A DNA stretch of 52,950 nt from SAR86 cluster bacterium AG-447-A08 (lineage in GTDB: Bacteria > Pseudomonadota > Gammaproteobacteria > Magnimaribacterales > Magnimaribacteraceae): assembly GCA_003212335.1 (NCBI GenBank), contig QCQA01000008.1, forward strand, positions 1 through 52,950, in the 5' to 3' direction. The number at the start of each line of letters is the position of its first letter. Position 1 is the stretch's first letter. Positions 15,733 through 23,332 of the stretch are shown here, piece after piece. The notes beneath the pieces are model-generated. The model ran no database searches and was not told where the DNA came from. It saw only the letters and a program-made list of their open reading frames with translations. The translations under genes were made by a program, and so were the position numbers.

Positions 15733-16796
15733 CAGTTTTCCTTTATAAAATTAATTAATAATTCAGATAATTCTTTAGGTCGCGTCCACTGGTAAAAATG
15801 ACCACCTCCAATATGGGGAGCACTCTTTGCATTTGGGCACATCTCTAAAACATCTTTTTCAATTCCATTGGTCACTGGATCATCCCCTGCAAAAACACTA
15901 AGAAAAGGTTTATCCCATGTTGAGAAAAACTCTCTTGCCTTTCTCTGTTCTTCTAAAGATTGATCGGGAACTGTTGGCACGTGACTAGGCATAGCTCTCG
16001 GACCCATTTTATAGCTTGGATCTGGAAAAGGCGCCTCATAAGCTTTAGCAATATAGGACTTAAAAGGTGATGCACTATATTTTCCTACAAGTATAAAAAT
16101 ATAATTAAGGATTGTTGAAATAATAGATCTTTTATCCATCTGCATCGATTGAATAAAACCTATAGGTAAGTCTTCGGTATCCCAACAAAATTTCTGCCAG
16201 TACATGAACTTAAGACCTGGATGAGTTTTTCCACTATCCATTTGCATTATCTGTTTCGCCATCGACATTGGATGAAGTTTTATGTTACTTTCTCTGAAGG
16301 CTTTTATTTCTTCAATAACCTCATCAGACACTTCAGGATTGTAAGGAAGACCAGTATTCCCCATTGAGACTTTTGAGAATCTATCAGGCTCTCTAGCAAC
16401 TATTCTTAATCCGATTAAACCACCCCAATCTTGCCCAAAGAAAGTAATATTATGAAAATCATTGGCATTAAGCCAATCAACCATCCAATCCACCTGATTT
16501 TGATAGCTATAGTCTTCCCTTGAAGCGGGCTTATCAGATTTTCCATAACCCGGTAAATCTGGAGCAATCACCCTTATACCAGCATCAGTCAAAAAAGGTA
16601 TCATCTTTGAATAAAGATAACACCATACTGGTTGGCCGTGCATTGCTAATAAAATAGGTCCTTCTTTAGGCCCTTCATCTACATGATGAATTCTCATTTC
16701 CGAACCATCGTGGGTTTTTATATTTGTGTAGTGGGGCTCGTATGGAAAATCAGTTATTCCTTCAAAGTTCTTGTCCGGTGTTCTTAATATTTTCAT
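15732..16796 (-). CDS. Haloalkane dehalogenase-like alpha/beta hydrolase (type I pentad)
   Basis: Alpha/beta hydrolase of 354 aa. Nucleophile D123 with halide-binding neighbour W124 lies in FFGQDWGG. The candidate acid is D306 in AGDDPVTN and the base is H333 in GGGHFYQW. The oxyanion region HGQPVW (53-58) resembles the HGEPTW of DhlA, and a cap-domain Trp is available in YWQKFCW. This Asp-His-Asp plus Trp-Trp set fits the HLD-I subfamily, which splits carbon-halogen bonds. Epoxide hydrolase activity is less likely because no ring-opening tyrosine pair is obvious. It starts one base after the GST stop. Confidence 0.85.
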   Translation of the reverse strand: MKILRTPDKNFEGITDFPYEPHYTNIKTHDGSEMRIHHVDEGPKEGPILLAMHGQPVWCYLYSKMIPFLTDAGIRVIAPDLPGYGKSDKPASREDYSYQNQVDWMVDWLNANDFHNITFFGQDWGGLIGLRIVAREPDRFSKVSMGNTGLPYNPEVSDEVIEEIKAFRESNIKLHPMSMAKQIMQMDSGKTHPGLKFMYWQKFCWDTEDLPIGFIQSMQMDKRSIISTILNYIFILVGKYSASPFKSYIAKAYEAPFPDPSYKMGPRAMPSHVPTVPDQSLEEQRKAREFFSTWDKPFLSVFAGDDPVTNGIEKDVLEMCPNAKSAPHIGGGHFYQWTRPKELSELLINFIKEN

Positions 16797-16797
16797 T

Positions 16798-17862
16798 TTA
16801 TTTTTCTTTCATCAATAATTTTTCACAGCCTGTTCCATCAAAAAGATCCAGTAATCTTTTCTGATCCATGTCAGTTAAGGCATAAAACTCTTGATTTATC
16901 CATTGGAGACATTTGCCCTGATAATTAAAAGTCTTTTGAGACCAAGTAGACCCATCAATTTCTGTTTCCCAAGTTTCATCTCCATTTTCTAAAGCTTTAT
17001 TATTTTCCAATAGGGCAGGAACATACACATGACCTATTTCCTTTATTAAAGATTTCATAGATTCGGGTAATTCTTCCAGATTAACCCAAGGACTTTTTTC
17101 AGGGTTTATTCCTGATAGATCCTCAAGGCCATTAATCCATGCAACTGTTCTAAGAGAATTTTTATGGGCGATGGCCCTTGAAGTAGGATCCAAACCAATT
17201 AATTGAGTAAGTTGTCCATAGATTGCAAAATCTGCTGAGCTTGGCCTGTATCCAAAAAGAAAAGGTAAGTTTGCTAGATGAGTCTGCATGATTTTTAGAA
17301 ATCGTTTATAACTATTTTCTATAATTGGTGCTGTAATATCGTTTGACCCAACTACCCAAAGCCTTTCTATCTGCCTTGAACCAATACCTTCTTTGAATAT
17401 TTTCCAAGCATCATCTGGAAGATCTACTTTATGATTTAAAGGGAGTATTGAAGAAGCATTATCAGCATCTTCTTCAAAGTGCCATCGGTAATGGAACATG
17501 TATTTTGTGACCCATTCATCTCCAAAATCTTCCAGAAGATAATTTAAGAAAGATAGTGCTGGATCTTCTGGAATGACACTTCTACCTTCAAACTCATCTT
17601 CTAGTCTCCTAATTATTGGTGTTGAATCAGTAACGGTTTTAAGTTCTCCTCGTTCATCCCGCATGAGAAAAGTTGGAAGGAGGACAGGCTTAGGAGGTTC
17701 AATTTCCAGATCTGCCAAAGGACCTTCGCCGGCTAAAAGCTCTCCAGGATTACCCCATATTATTTCATAGGGTATGTGCCTGTAACGCAGAAGTGCGATC
17801 ATCTTTCTCGTGTAAGGAGAGGGCGGAGCACCTATGAGTGTAAGTCTTTCTTTTTGCAACAT
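16798..17862 (-). CDS. Glutathione S-transferase family protein
   Basis: Large GST-like protein (354 aa against the usual 200-250). The N-terminal thioredoxin-fold domain begins at LTLIGAPPSPYTRKM and carries the glutathione-contacting TDSTPIIRRLE near residue 80. The all-helical C-terminal domain includes FLFGYRPSSADFAIYGQL. About 90 extra residues follow the usual C-terminus. The substrate is unknown; conjugation or reductive dehalogenation would suit the neighbouring dehalogenase-like genes. It sits between the two hydrolases with gaps of 1 and 4 bases. Confidence 0.88.
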   Translation of the reverse strand: MLQKERLTLIGAPPSPYTRKMIALLRYRHIPYEIIWGNPGELLAGEGPLADLEIEPPKPVLLPTFLMRDERGELKTVTDSTPIIRRLEDEFEGRSVIPEDPALSFLNYLLEDFGDEWVTKYMFHYRWHFEEDADNASSILPLNHKVDLPDDAWKIFKEGIGSRQIERLWVVGSNDITAPIIENSYKRFLKIMQTHLANLPFLFGYRPSSADFAIYGQLTQLIGLDPTSRAIAHKNSLRTVAWINGLEDLSGINPEKSPWVNLEELPESMKSLIKEIGHVYVPALLENNKALENGDETWETEIDGSTWSQKTFNYQGKCLQWINQEFYALTDMDQKRLLDLFDGTGCEKLLMKEK

Positions 17863-17866
17863 ATCT

Positions 17867-18895
17867 TTATTCCTTAACTTGGTTTAAGACTCTAATTAGA
17901 GCTTCAGCTATTTCATCAGGAACCTCTTCCTGTAAAAAATGACCAGCATCGGTTTGCGTTACTGGCGCCTTTGGAAAATTTTCTTCCATTCTTGGAAGAG
18001 CTTTTCCTAGAATTGGGTCACTCATTCCCCAGACTATTTCTACAGGAATATCTAGGGTTTTGACATAATTTTCTATTTTAATCATTGAAGGAGTACTTGG
18101 ATGACTTGGACCATCTGTTACCATTCTCATCATGGCCAATGGTGCCTTGGCGTTACCATTGTCGAACAGAGGTTTACCATAGAGCTCTGCTACTTCAGGC
18201 GTCCATGATTCTGGATCTCCTTGCACATTTCCTAGTTGATCAAACATAGAGAAGAACACCTCTACGATCAGCTCTCCTACTATAGGAGTTTTAACAGTTG
18301 CGTGTGCTGGCGAAAGGTCAATACTCAGAGTTGGTGCATTAAATCCCGTATTCATAACAACTGCACCTTTAAGAAGATCGGGTGAAAGAGATAATGCACC
18401 CATACCAATAGGTCCTCCCCAATCTTGTCCGGCGTATATTAATTCTTTCAACTCTAGTTTATTTAAGACTGCATTGATCCATCGAATATGATTTTCTAGC
18501 TTGTGCTCGCTTGCAGGAATTTTAGAAGAAAAGCCAAGCCCAGGGCTTGTCGGCATAATGACTCTGACTTTATCCAAAGGTAAACCTTCTACTATCTTTC
18601 TATATAAAAAACCTGAAGTTGGGTTGCCGTGCATCAAAAAAACTGGGAAACCTTCACCCACCTCTAGAATATGAACTTTTATACCTGGCTCTACTTCGAT
18701 AAAGTAACTCTTATAGTTGGAATTAACCATAGCTGCTGCGTAGTCAGGTAACGAAAATGCCTCATAGGTACCTGAGTCCAAAACAACTTCACCATCTCCA
18801 GAAGGAGTATAAGTATCTCCATCTCGAGTTATGTAAATTACAAAAACAACTAGCGCAATAGTAATTGCGATAAAGATTCGGCTAAAAGTTTTCAT
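17867..18895 (-). CDS. Haloalkane dehalogenase-like hydrolase with N-terminal membrane anchor (type III-like pentad)
   Basis: Alpha/beta hydrolase of 342 aa behind a hydrophobic anchor (residues 5-22, IFIAITIALVVFVIYI), so it is probably exported or membrane-tethered. The visible pentad is N91 in HGNPTSGFL, D158-W159 in YAGQDWGG, D293 in WGMSDPILG and H319 in DAGHFLQ. Asp-His-Asp plus Asn-Trp corresponds to the HLD-III set. HLD-II would have Glu after strand six, but here that position reads MNTGF. It differs from the neighbouring HLD-I-like paralogue, suggesting different substrates or compartments. Confidence 0.85.
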   Translation of the reverse strand: MKTFSRIFIAITIALVVFVIYITRDGDTYTPSGDGEVVLDSGTYEAFSLPDYAAAMVNSNYKSYFIEVEPGIKVHILEVGEGFPVFLMHGNPTSGFLYRKIVEGLPLDKVRVIMPTSPGLGFSSKIPASEHKLENHIRWINAVLNKLELKELIYAGQDWGGPIGMGALSLSPDLLKGAVVMNTGFNAPTLSIDLSPAHATVKTPIVGELIVEVFFSMFDQLGNVQGDPESWTPEVAELYGKPLFDNGNAKAPLAMMRMVTDGPSHPSTPSMIKIENYVKTLDIPVEIVWGMSDPILGKALPRMEENFPKAPVTQTDAGHFLQEEVPDEIAEALIRVLNQVKE

Positions 18896-18906
18896 CCTTT
18901 ATCACC

Positions 18907-19332
18907 TTAGGATTTATGAAATATATCTTCAACAGAGGTTTCAATATTTAACTGACCTTCAAGGCCAGCAACCCTGTGCTGTGCACTTATAATATAGTCA
19001 GGGTCCGAAATCATTTCTAGCATTGCTTTTCTTGATGGATACATTGCTATTGCTACTTGATCCCATAGGTCTTCTACCTCTCCAAGCATTAGCCTTTCTA
19101 CATTTCCTCCAAAGATAGGTTTACCTCCAACCCTTGCCAAATGTTCTACCACTTCTTCTCCATAAATAGCGTAAGCTTCCCTGCCTGTTAAATCGGTTTC
19201 TCTCTTATCCGGATATTGGGCTTTTTCTTTAAATTTGAGAAGATTGACCATAAAAATAGGTTTATCTTCTCCCTGTTGATTGAACTCTTTTAGTTGAGTT
19301 TCGTTTGGCATTACTGCATTTTTTACTTCCAT
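18907..19332 (-). CDS. DUF1330 domain protein, first gene of the minus catabolic arm
   Basis: Small alpha/beta ferredoxin-like protein (141 aa) of the DUF1330 family, recognised by FMVNLLKFKEKA, YAIYGEEVVEHLARVGGKPIF and WDQVAIAMYPSRKAMLEM. The function is unknown; related dimeric barrels bind or modify small aromatic or polyketide-like molecules. It is the first gene of a tightly packed run of at least eight genes down to the 11161 gene, and diverges from the TetR gene across 54 bases. Confidence 0.85.
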   Translation of the reverse strand: MEVKNAVMPNETQLKEFNQQGEDKPIFMVNLLKFKEKAQYPDKRETDLTGREAYAIYGEEVVEHLARVGGKPIFGGNVERLMLGEVEDLWDQVAIAMYPSRKAMLEMISDPDYIISAQHRVAGLEGQLNIETSVEDIFHKS

Positions 19333-19350
19333 AATTCTCCTTCAATACAA

Positions 19351-19380
19351 TTGACACATCTTATGACATTAGTTTATATT
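19351..19380 (+). promoter_or_regulatory. Near-consensus promoter for the TetR operon, leaderless
   Basis: TTGACA at 19351-19356 is a perfect -35. TATATT at 19375-19380 (18-base spacer) or TTATAT one base earlier (17) is a good -10. The predicted start falls at 19386-19387, on the ATG itself, so the message is probably leaderless; this fixes the TetR start at 19387. Confidence 0.6.
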
Positions 19381-19389
19381 TGTCTAATG
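19367..19389. promoter_or_regulatory. Candidate TetR operator overlapping the -10 and start codon
   Basis: CATTAG and CTAATG are exact reverse complements separated by 11 bases, spanning the -10 element and the ATG of the TetR gene. Position and 23-bp span suit a TetR-family autoregulatory site that could also affect the divergent DUF1330 promoter. The centre is not symmetrical, so confidence is limited. Confidence 0.4.
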
Positions 19390-19983
19390 CAAAATCCGCA
19401 ATCCAAAGAAAGATCAAAACAAGATGGAAGAAGGTTAAGAAGCGTAACTAGCCAAAATATCATTGTTGATGCCATGATGACTCTTATCCAGAGAGGCATT
19501 CTGGAACCTACTGCTCAGCAGGTTGCCGACGAAGCTGGAATAGGTATTAGAACTGTATTTAGGCAAGTGCAAGATAAAGAGAACCTATTTTTAAAGATGG
19601 ACGAGAAAGTACGAGCTAGACTACAAGAGACTCTCAAGAGAGCAGCAAATCCTCGAGGAAATCTTGAAGAGCGAATTGAAGGATTGATTGAGCTAGAAGC
19701 TGAACTTTTCGAAAATAATTTACAATTTCTAAGAGCCACGCTTGCAAATAAATGGAAATACAACACTCTACAGAAGAACTACGAACGTAACCAAAAAAAT
19801 ATAAAATCTCTTTTGTATGCATGGATCCCAGAGTTAAAGGACCTCTCAGAATCTAAACAAATTCTTCTTACTTCTGTAAATTCTGCGGGATATTGGATAG
19901 AGTTAAGAGAAAATCTTGTACTTTCAGTAATAGGAGCAAAGAACCTTAAAATTAGCATCTTCCAAGACGCACTTTTAACATAA
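19387..19983 (+). CDS. TetR/AcrR family transcriptional regulator
   Basis: Regulator of 198 aa. The N-terminal helix-turn-helix covers about residues 20-65 (TAQQVADEAGIGIRTVFRQV, then KENLF), and the helical ligand-binding domain follows. I take ATG 19387 because the consensus promoter places the transcript start there. An upstream in-frame start at 19294 would lie inside the divergent gene. It is the first gene of the plus catabolic arm and sits at the hub between the two arms, so it is the likely local regulator. The ligand is unknown. Confidence 0.9.
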   Translation: MQNPQSKERSKQDGRRLRSVTSQNIIVDAMMTLIQRGILEPTAQQVADEAGIGIRTVFRQVQDKENLFLKMDEKVRARLQETLKRAANPRGNLEERIEGLIELEAELFENNLQFLRATLANKWKYNTLQKNYERNQKNIKSLLYAWIPELKDLSESKQILLTSVNSAGYWIELRENLVLSVIGAKNLKISIFQDALLT

Positions 19984-19992
19984 AATTTAACA

Positions 19993-20988
19993 ATGAAAAA
20001 TAAACAAGTCTTAATCAATAGCCTTCCAGAAGGGAAGCTAGTTGAAAATAATTACAAACTGGTTGAATCTGAAATACCTGAAGCGAATTCGGAGGAAATC
20101 ATAGTTAAAACGATCTCTTTTGCTATAACTGCAGGAACTAGGGCGGGGCTTCAAGGAAGTGCAAGTTACGCTGGTGCACCTACCACAGGCATTGTTATGA
20201 ATTGCACAGGTATTGGTGAAATTATTGAAAGTAACGATCAAGATTATCCTGTAGGCAGAAATGTTCTTACTCAGACCGGTTGGCAAGAATATTCAGTTCA
20301 AAAGAAAGAATCGTTAACTCTTTTAAGGGAAGGAATAGATGCTTCTTTGTATTTAGGACCTCTTGGTATTAATGGGCTGACAGCATACTTCGGTTTATTA
20401 GAAGTTGGCCAACCGCAAGCAGGCGAGACGGTGATGATTTCAGCTGCGGCAGGGTCTGTAGGGCATATGGTTGGGCAAATAGCGAAAATCAAAGGCTGCA
20501 AGGTTGTAGGAGTCTGTGGCAGTGATGAAAAGTGTAAAAAACTCACAGAAGATTTAGGCTTTGACGCAGCGGTAAATTATAAGGATGCTAATTTTAGACA
20601 GAATTTAAAGGATGCTACCCCAGATGGAGTTGACGTTTATTTTGACAACACAGGGGGAATGATTCTTGGCTCAGCCTTATTTAGATTAAATTCAGGTGGT
20701 CGCATAGCTTGTTGTGGAGTCGTTTCTCAGTACGATACAAGCACACCTGAACCGGGACCAAAGGGAATTCCGGGCTTGCTTGTAAATAAAAGTATTAGGA
20801 TGCAAGGATTTTTAGTATTTGATTATGCCGATAAGTATGATGATGCCACTGATAATTTACTTGAATGGATCAATAGCGGGCAACTCAAGGTTCTAAAAGA
20901 TGAGCTTGATGGTCTTGAAAAGGCACCTCAGGGATTTGTTGACTTATTAGCTGGCGGAAACATAGGTACTAGAATAGTTAATATATAA
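19993..20988 (+). CDS. Medium-chain NADP-dependent oxidoreductase (zinc-free, PTGR/CurA-like)
   Basis: Medium-chain reductase (331 aa) of the leukotriene B4 dehydrogenase / CurA-like branch, which reduces activated double bonds with NADPH. The substrate-binding half is N-terminal. The Rossmann segment shows VMISAAAGSVGHMVGQIAKI (AAxGxVG), followed by GVDVYFDNTGG and GRIACCGVVSQYD, the usual landmarks. The catalytic zinc cysteines are absent, as expected for this branch. It starts 9 bases after the TetR stop and ends 3 bases before the acyl-CoA dehydrogenase. Confidence 0.9.
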   Translation: MKNKQVLINSLPEGKLVENNYKLVESEIPEANSEEIIVKTISFAITAGTRAGLQGSASYAGAPTTGIVMNCTGIGEIIESNDQDYPVGRNVLTQTGWQEYSVQKKESLTLLREGIDASLYLGPLGINGLTAYFGLLEVGQPQAGETVMISAAAGSVGHMVGQIAKIKGCKVVGVCGSDEKCKKLTEDLGFDAAVNYKDANFRQNLKDATPDGVDVYFDNTGGMILGSALFRLNSGGRIACCGVVSQYDTSTPEPGPKGIPGLLVNKSIRMQGFLVFDYADKYDDATDNLLEWINSGQLKVLKDELDGLEKAPQGFVDLLAGGNIGTRIVNI

Positions 20989-20991
20989 AGA

Positions 20992-22188
20992 ATGAATCTT
21001 AATTTCTCTCAAGAAGAGATTGCTTTCCAAAATGAAGTAAAAGAATTTCTGGATAAAGAACTTACTCCAGAATTAGTTAATGCAGCCAAGCGAACCTCTG
21101 CCGTATTCACTGAGAAAGAAGTTGCTATGGAGTGGCAAGCCAAATTGGCTAAAAAAGGTTGGCTGGTTCCTTCTTGGCCAGAAGAGTACGGAGGAACGGA
21201 TTGGAATGAAACACAGAAGTACATCTTCTCTTCAGAATGTGCAAATGCAGGAGCGCCAAATTTAATTCCAATGGGCCTAGCTATGATTGGGCCGTTATTA
21301 TTGGGAAAGGGTACCAAAGAACAGAAAGATTACTATATTCCAAGAATTATCAATGGAGATGATTATTGGTGTCAGGGGTATAGTGAACCAGGAGCAGGTT
21401 CAGACTTGGCAAGTTTACAATGTAAAGCTGTAAGAGAAGGTGATAAGTACATTATAAACGGTACCAAAATTTGGACTACTCATGCTCATCTTGCCAATAA
21501 GATATTTTGTTTGGTAAGAACTGACAATACCGGAAAGAAACAAGAAGGGATCACATTTTTAATGTTAGATATGGATCAACCCGGCATTAAAGTAGAGCCA
21601 ATTTTAACCATGGCTCAAGATCACGATTTTAATCAAGTGGTTTTCACGGATGCTATAGCATATGTCAAAGACAGAATAGGTGAAGAAAACGAAGGTTGGG
21701 CTGTCGCTAAGTACTTACTGGAGTTTGAAAGGAGTGGTGGAGTTGGAGGGTCGAAAAGTTTATCTGACATTAATTTTATAAAAAAACTAGTAAGTAAAAT
21801 ATCTTCACAAATTCAAGGAGATGATTTCAGCAGTATTTATGCCAATAAAATGAATGAGCTGGAAATTAAAGCAAAAGCTATTCAATATACTTCCTTAAGA
21901 ATTTTAAGCTCTCTTAGAAGCGGCGAAAGCCCCGGTCCAGAGTCTTCCATGATGAAAACACTAGTCACTGATCTTGAGCAAGAAATTTCAGAATTAACCC
22001 TTGAGGTAATTGGTTATTACGGAATTGCATTTCAAGATACAAGTCTTGGCACAAATGAACCTGCAATTGGAGACGAAGATTACCGAGCTGTTGCAGGTAA
22101 ATATCAAAATCTTCGAGCTACCACTATTTATGGAGGTAGCAATGAAATTCAAAGAAATATTATGGCAAAAGCCGTTCTGGGATTATAA
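20992..22188 (+). CDS. Acyl-CoA dehydrogenase family protein, alternative catalytic Glu position
   Basis: FAD enzyme (398 aa) expected to introduce a 2,3-double bond in an acyl-CoA. It shows CQGYSEPGAGSDLASLQ, KIWTTHAHLANK and C-terminal YGGSNEIQRNIMAKAVLG. The classical catalytic Glu of the YEG motif is Gly here; a replacement base may be E244 or E246 in LLEFERSGG, where isovaleryl-CoA-type and some steroid-side-chain enzymes carry theirs. The substrate is unknown, possibly branched or ring-linked. It is tightly spaced with its neighbours (3 and 5 bases). Confidence 0.92.
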   Translation: MNLNFSQEEIAFQNEVKEFLDKELTPELVNAAKRTSAVFTEKEVAMEWQAKLAKKGWLVPSWPEEYGGTDWNETQKYIFSSECANAGAPNLIPMGLAMIGPLLLGKGTKEQKDYYIPRIINGDDYWCQGYSEPGAGSDLASLQCKAVREGDKYIINGTKIWTTHAHLANKIFCLVRTDNTGKKQEGITFLMLDMDQPGIKVEPILTMAQDHDFNQVVFTDAIAYVKDRIGEENEGWAVAKYLLEFERSGGVGGSKSLSDINFIKKLVSKISSQIQGDDFSSIYANKMNELEIKAKAIQYTSLRILSSLRSGESPGPESSMMKTLVTDLEQEISELTLEVIGYYGIAFQDTSLGTNEPAIGDEDYRAVAGKYQNLRATTIYGGSNEIQRNIMAKAVLGL

Positions 22189-22193
22189 AAATT

Positions 22194-23252
22194 ATGAAAA
22201 TATTAATAAGAATAGTCATCGCATCATCAATTCTTGGTGTTGCTTCTTGGGTAATAATTCAAGTTCCTTCTGTTCAAGATAGAATATTGGTGGCGGCATT
22301 TACTGCCATCGGATCTGCTGGTGATAATCTCCCTAAAGAGGATGCTCTAAGCGCTGCAGTTTGTGGTTCAAGGTCACCTCTACCAAGTCCAGGGAGGGCT
22401 GAGACATGTATTTTAGTCGCTGCTGGAGACGATCTTTTTGTAGTAGATATAGGTGATGGCAGTAATCAAAATTTAAGAAGTTGGAATATTGATTTTAGCG
22501 ATATTCAGGCAGTTTTAATTACGCATTTACATTCAGATCATATTGCTGACTTGCCTGGTCTCCACCAGAATGCTTGGGTTGTAGGTGAACGTAGCTCAAA
22601 GCTAAAAGTCTATGGCCCTGAGGGTGTTGATCAGTTCACTCAAGGAATCGAGATGGCTTATGCACACGATTATGCATTTCGTAATGAGCATCATGGTGAC
22701 GCAATAGCTCCTTTGGAATACGCAGGTTTTGACACAAGTGTAATAGACCTTAACAACCCGGTGATATTTGATAATGGTGAATTGAAAATAACAGCATTTA
22801 GAGTTGTGCATGAGCCAATAGAACCTGCTTTAGGGTTTAAATTTGAATACAAAGGAAGATCTTTAGTAATAACGGGAGATACTTCATACACCCAAAGTGT
22901 CATTGATAACTCAATGAATGTTGATGTCCTGTTTCACGAAGCCCAAGCTAATCATATGTTGGCTGTTATGGAAGAGGCTCTAAGAAGTAGTGGTGCCGAT
23001 CTGCTAGCAACAGTATTGGATGACATAACCACTTATCACACTACTTTAGTTGAGGCTGCGGAGATAGCTAATAAGGCTAATGTTAAAAAATTAGTTTTTT
23101 ATCATCTAACACCTGCACCAAGAAATTATATTCAAGAAATTATGTTTATAAGGGGAGTCGATGAAGTGCGTAAAGAATGGACTCTTGTTGATGACGGAAC
23201 ATTGGTAATTTTACCGGTAGGTTCAGAGAAGGTAATTGTCACAAATATGTAG
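22194..23252 (+). CDS. Metallo-beta-lactamase-fold hydrolase with N-terminal signal/anchor
   Basis: Zinc hydrolase of 352 aa. The metal motif ITHLHSDHIADLPG (HxHxDH), the later VVHEPIEPALGF and the bridging GDTSYTQS are present, so two metals are likely bound. A hydrophobic N-terminus (MKILIRIVIASSILGVASWV) suggests export or anchoring in the periplasm. The arrangement recalls ribonuclease Z/arylsulfatase-like members, including AtsA-type enzymes, but the substrate cannot be assigned. It is last in the plus catabolic arm, five bases after the acyl-CoA dehydrogenase. Confidence 0.9.
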   Translation: MKILIRIVIASSILGVASWVIIQVPSVQDRILVAAFTAIGSAGDNLPKEDALSAAVCGSRSPLPSPGRAETCILVAAGDDLFVVDIGDGSNQNLRSWNIDFSDIQAVLITHLHSDHIADLPGLHQNAWVVGERSSKLKVYGPEGVDQFTQGIEMAYAHDYAFRNEHHGDAIAPLEYAGFDTSVIDLNNPVIFDNGELKITAFRVVHEPIEPALGFKFEYKGRSLVITGDTSYTQSVIDNSMNVDVLFHEAQANHMLAVMEEALRSSGADLLATVLDDITTYHTTLVEAAEIANKANVKKLVFYHLTPAPRNYIQEIMFIRGVDEVRKEWTLVDDGTLVILPVGSEKVIVTNM

Positions 23253-23332
23253 TTTTGTGGCTTTAATTTAACTTGCTTATTGGGTTTCAGTAACCTAACA
23301 TCTGACGCCCGATTTTATAAAAAGGAGAATAT

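Noticed and set aside
19294-19386. Longer N-terminus for the TetR protein
   Set aside because: It would begin inside the divergent DUF1330 gene and upstream of a near-consensus promoter; the extra residues are unlike TetR starts.
23281-23332. Promoter for the thiolase gene from TTGGGT and TATAAA
   Set aside because: The hexamers are 30 bases apart, too far for a sigma-70 promoter; nothing better is visible in the gap.
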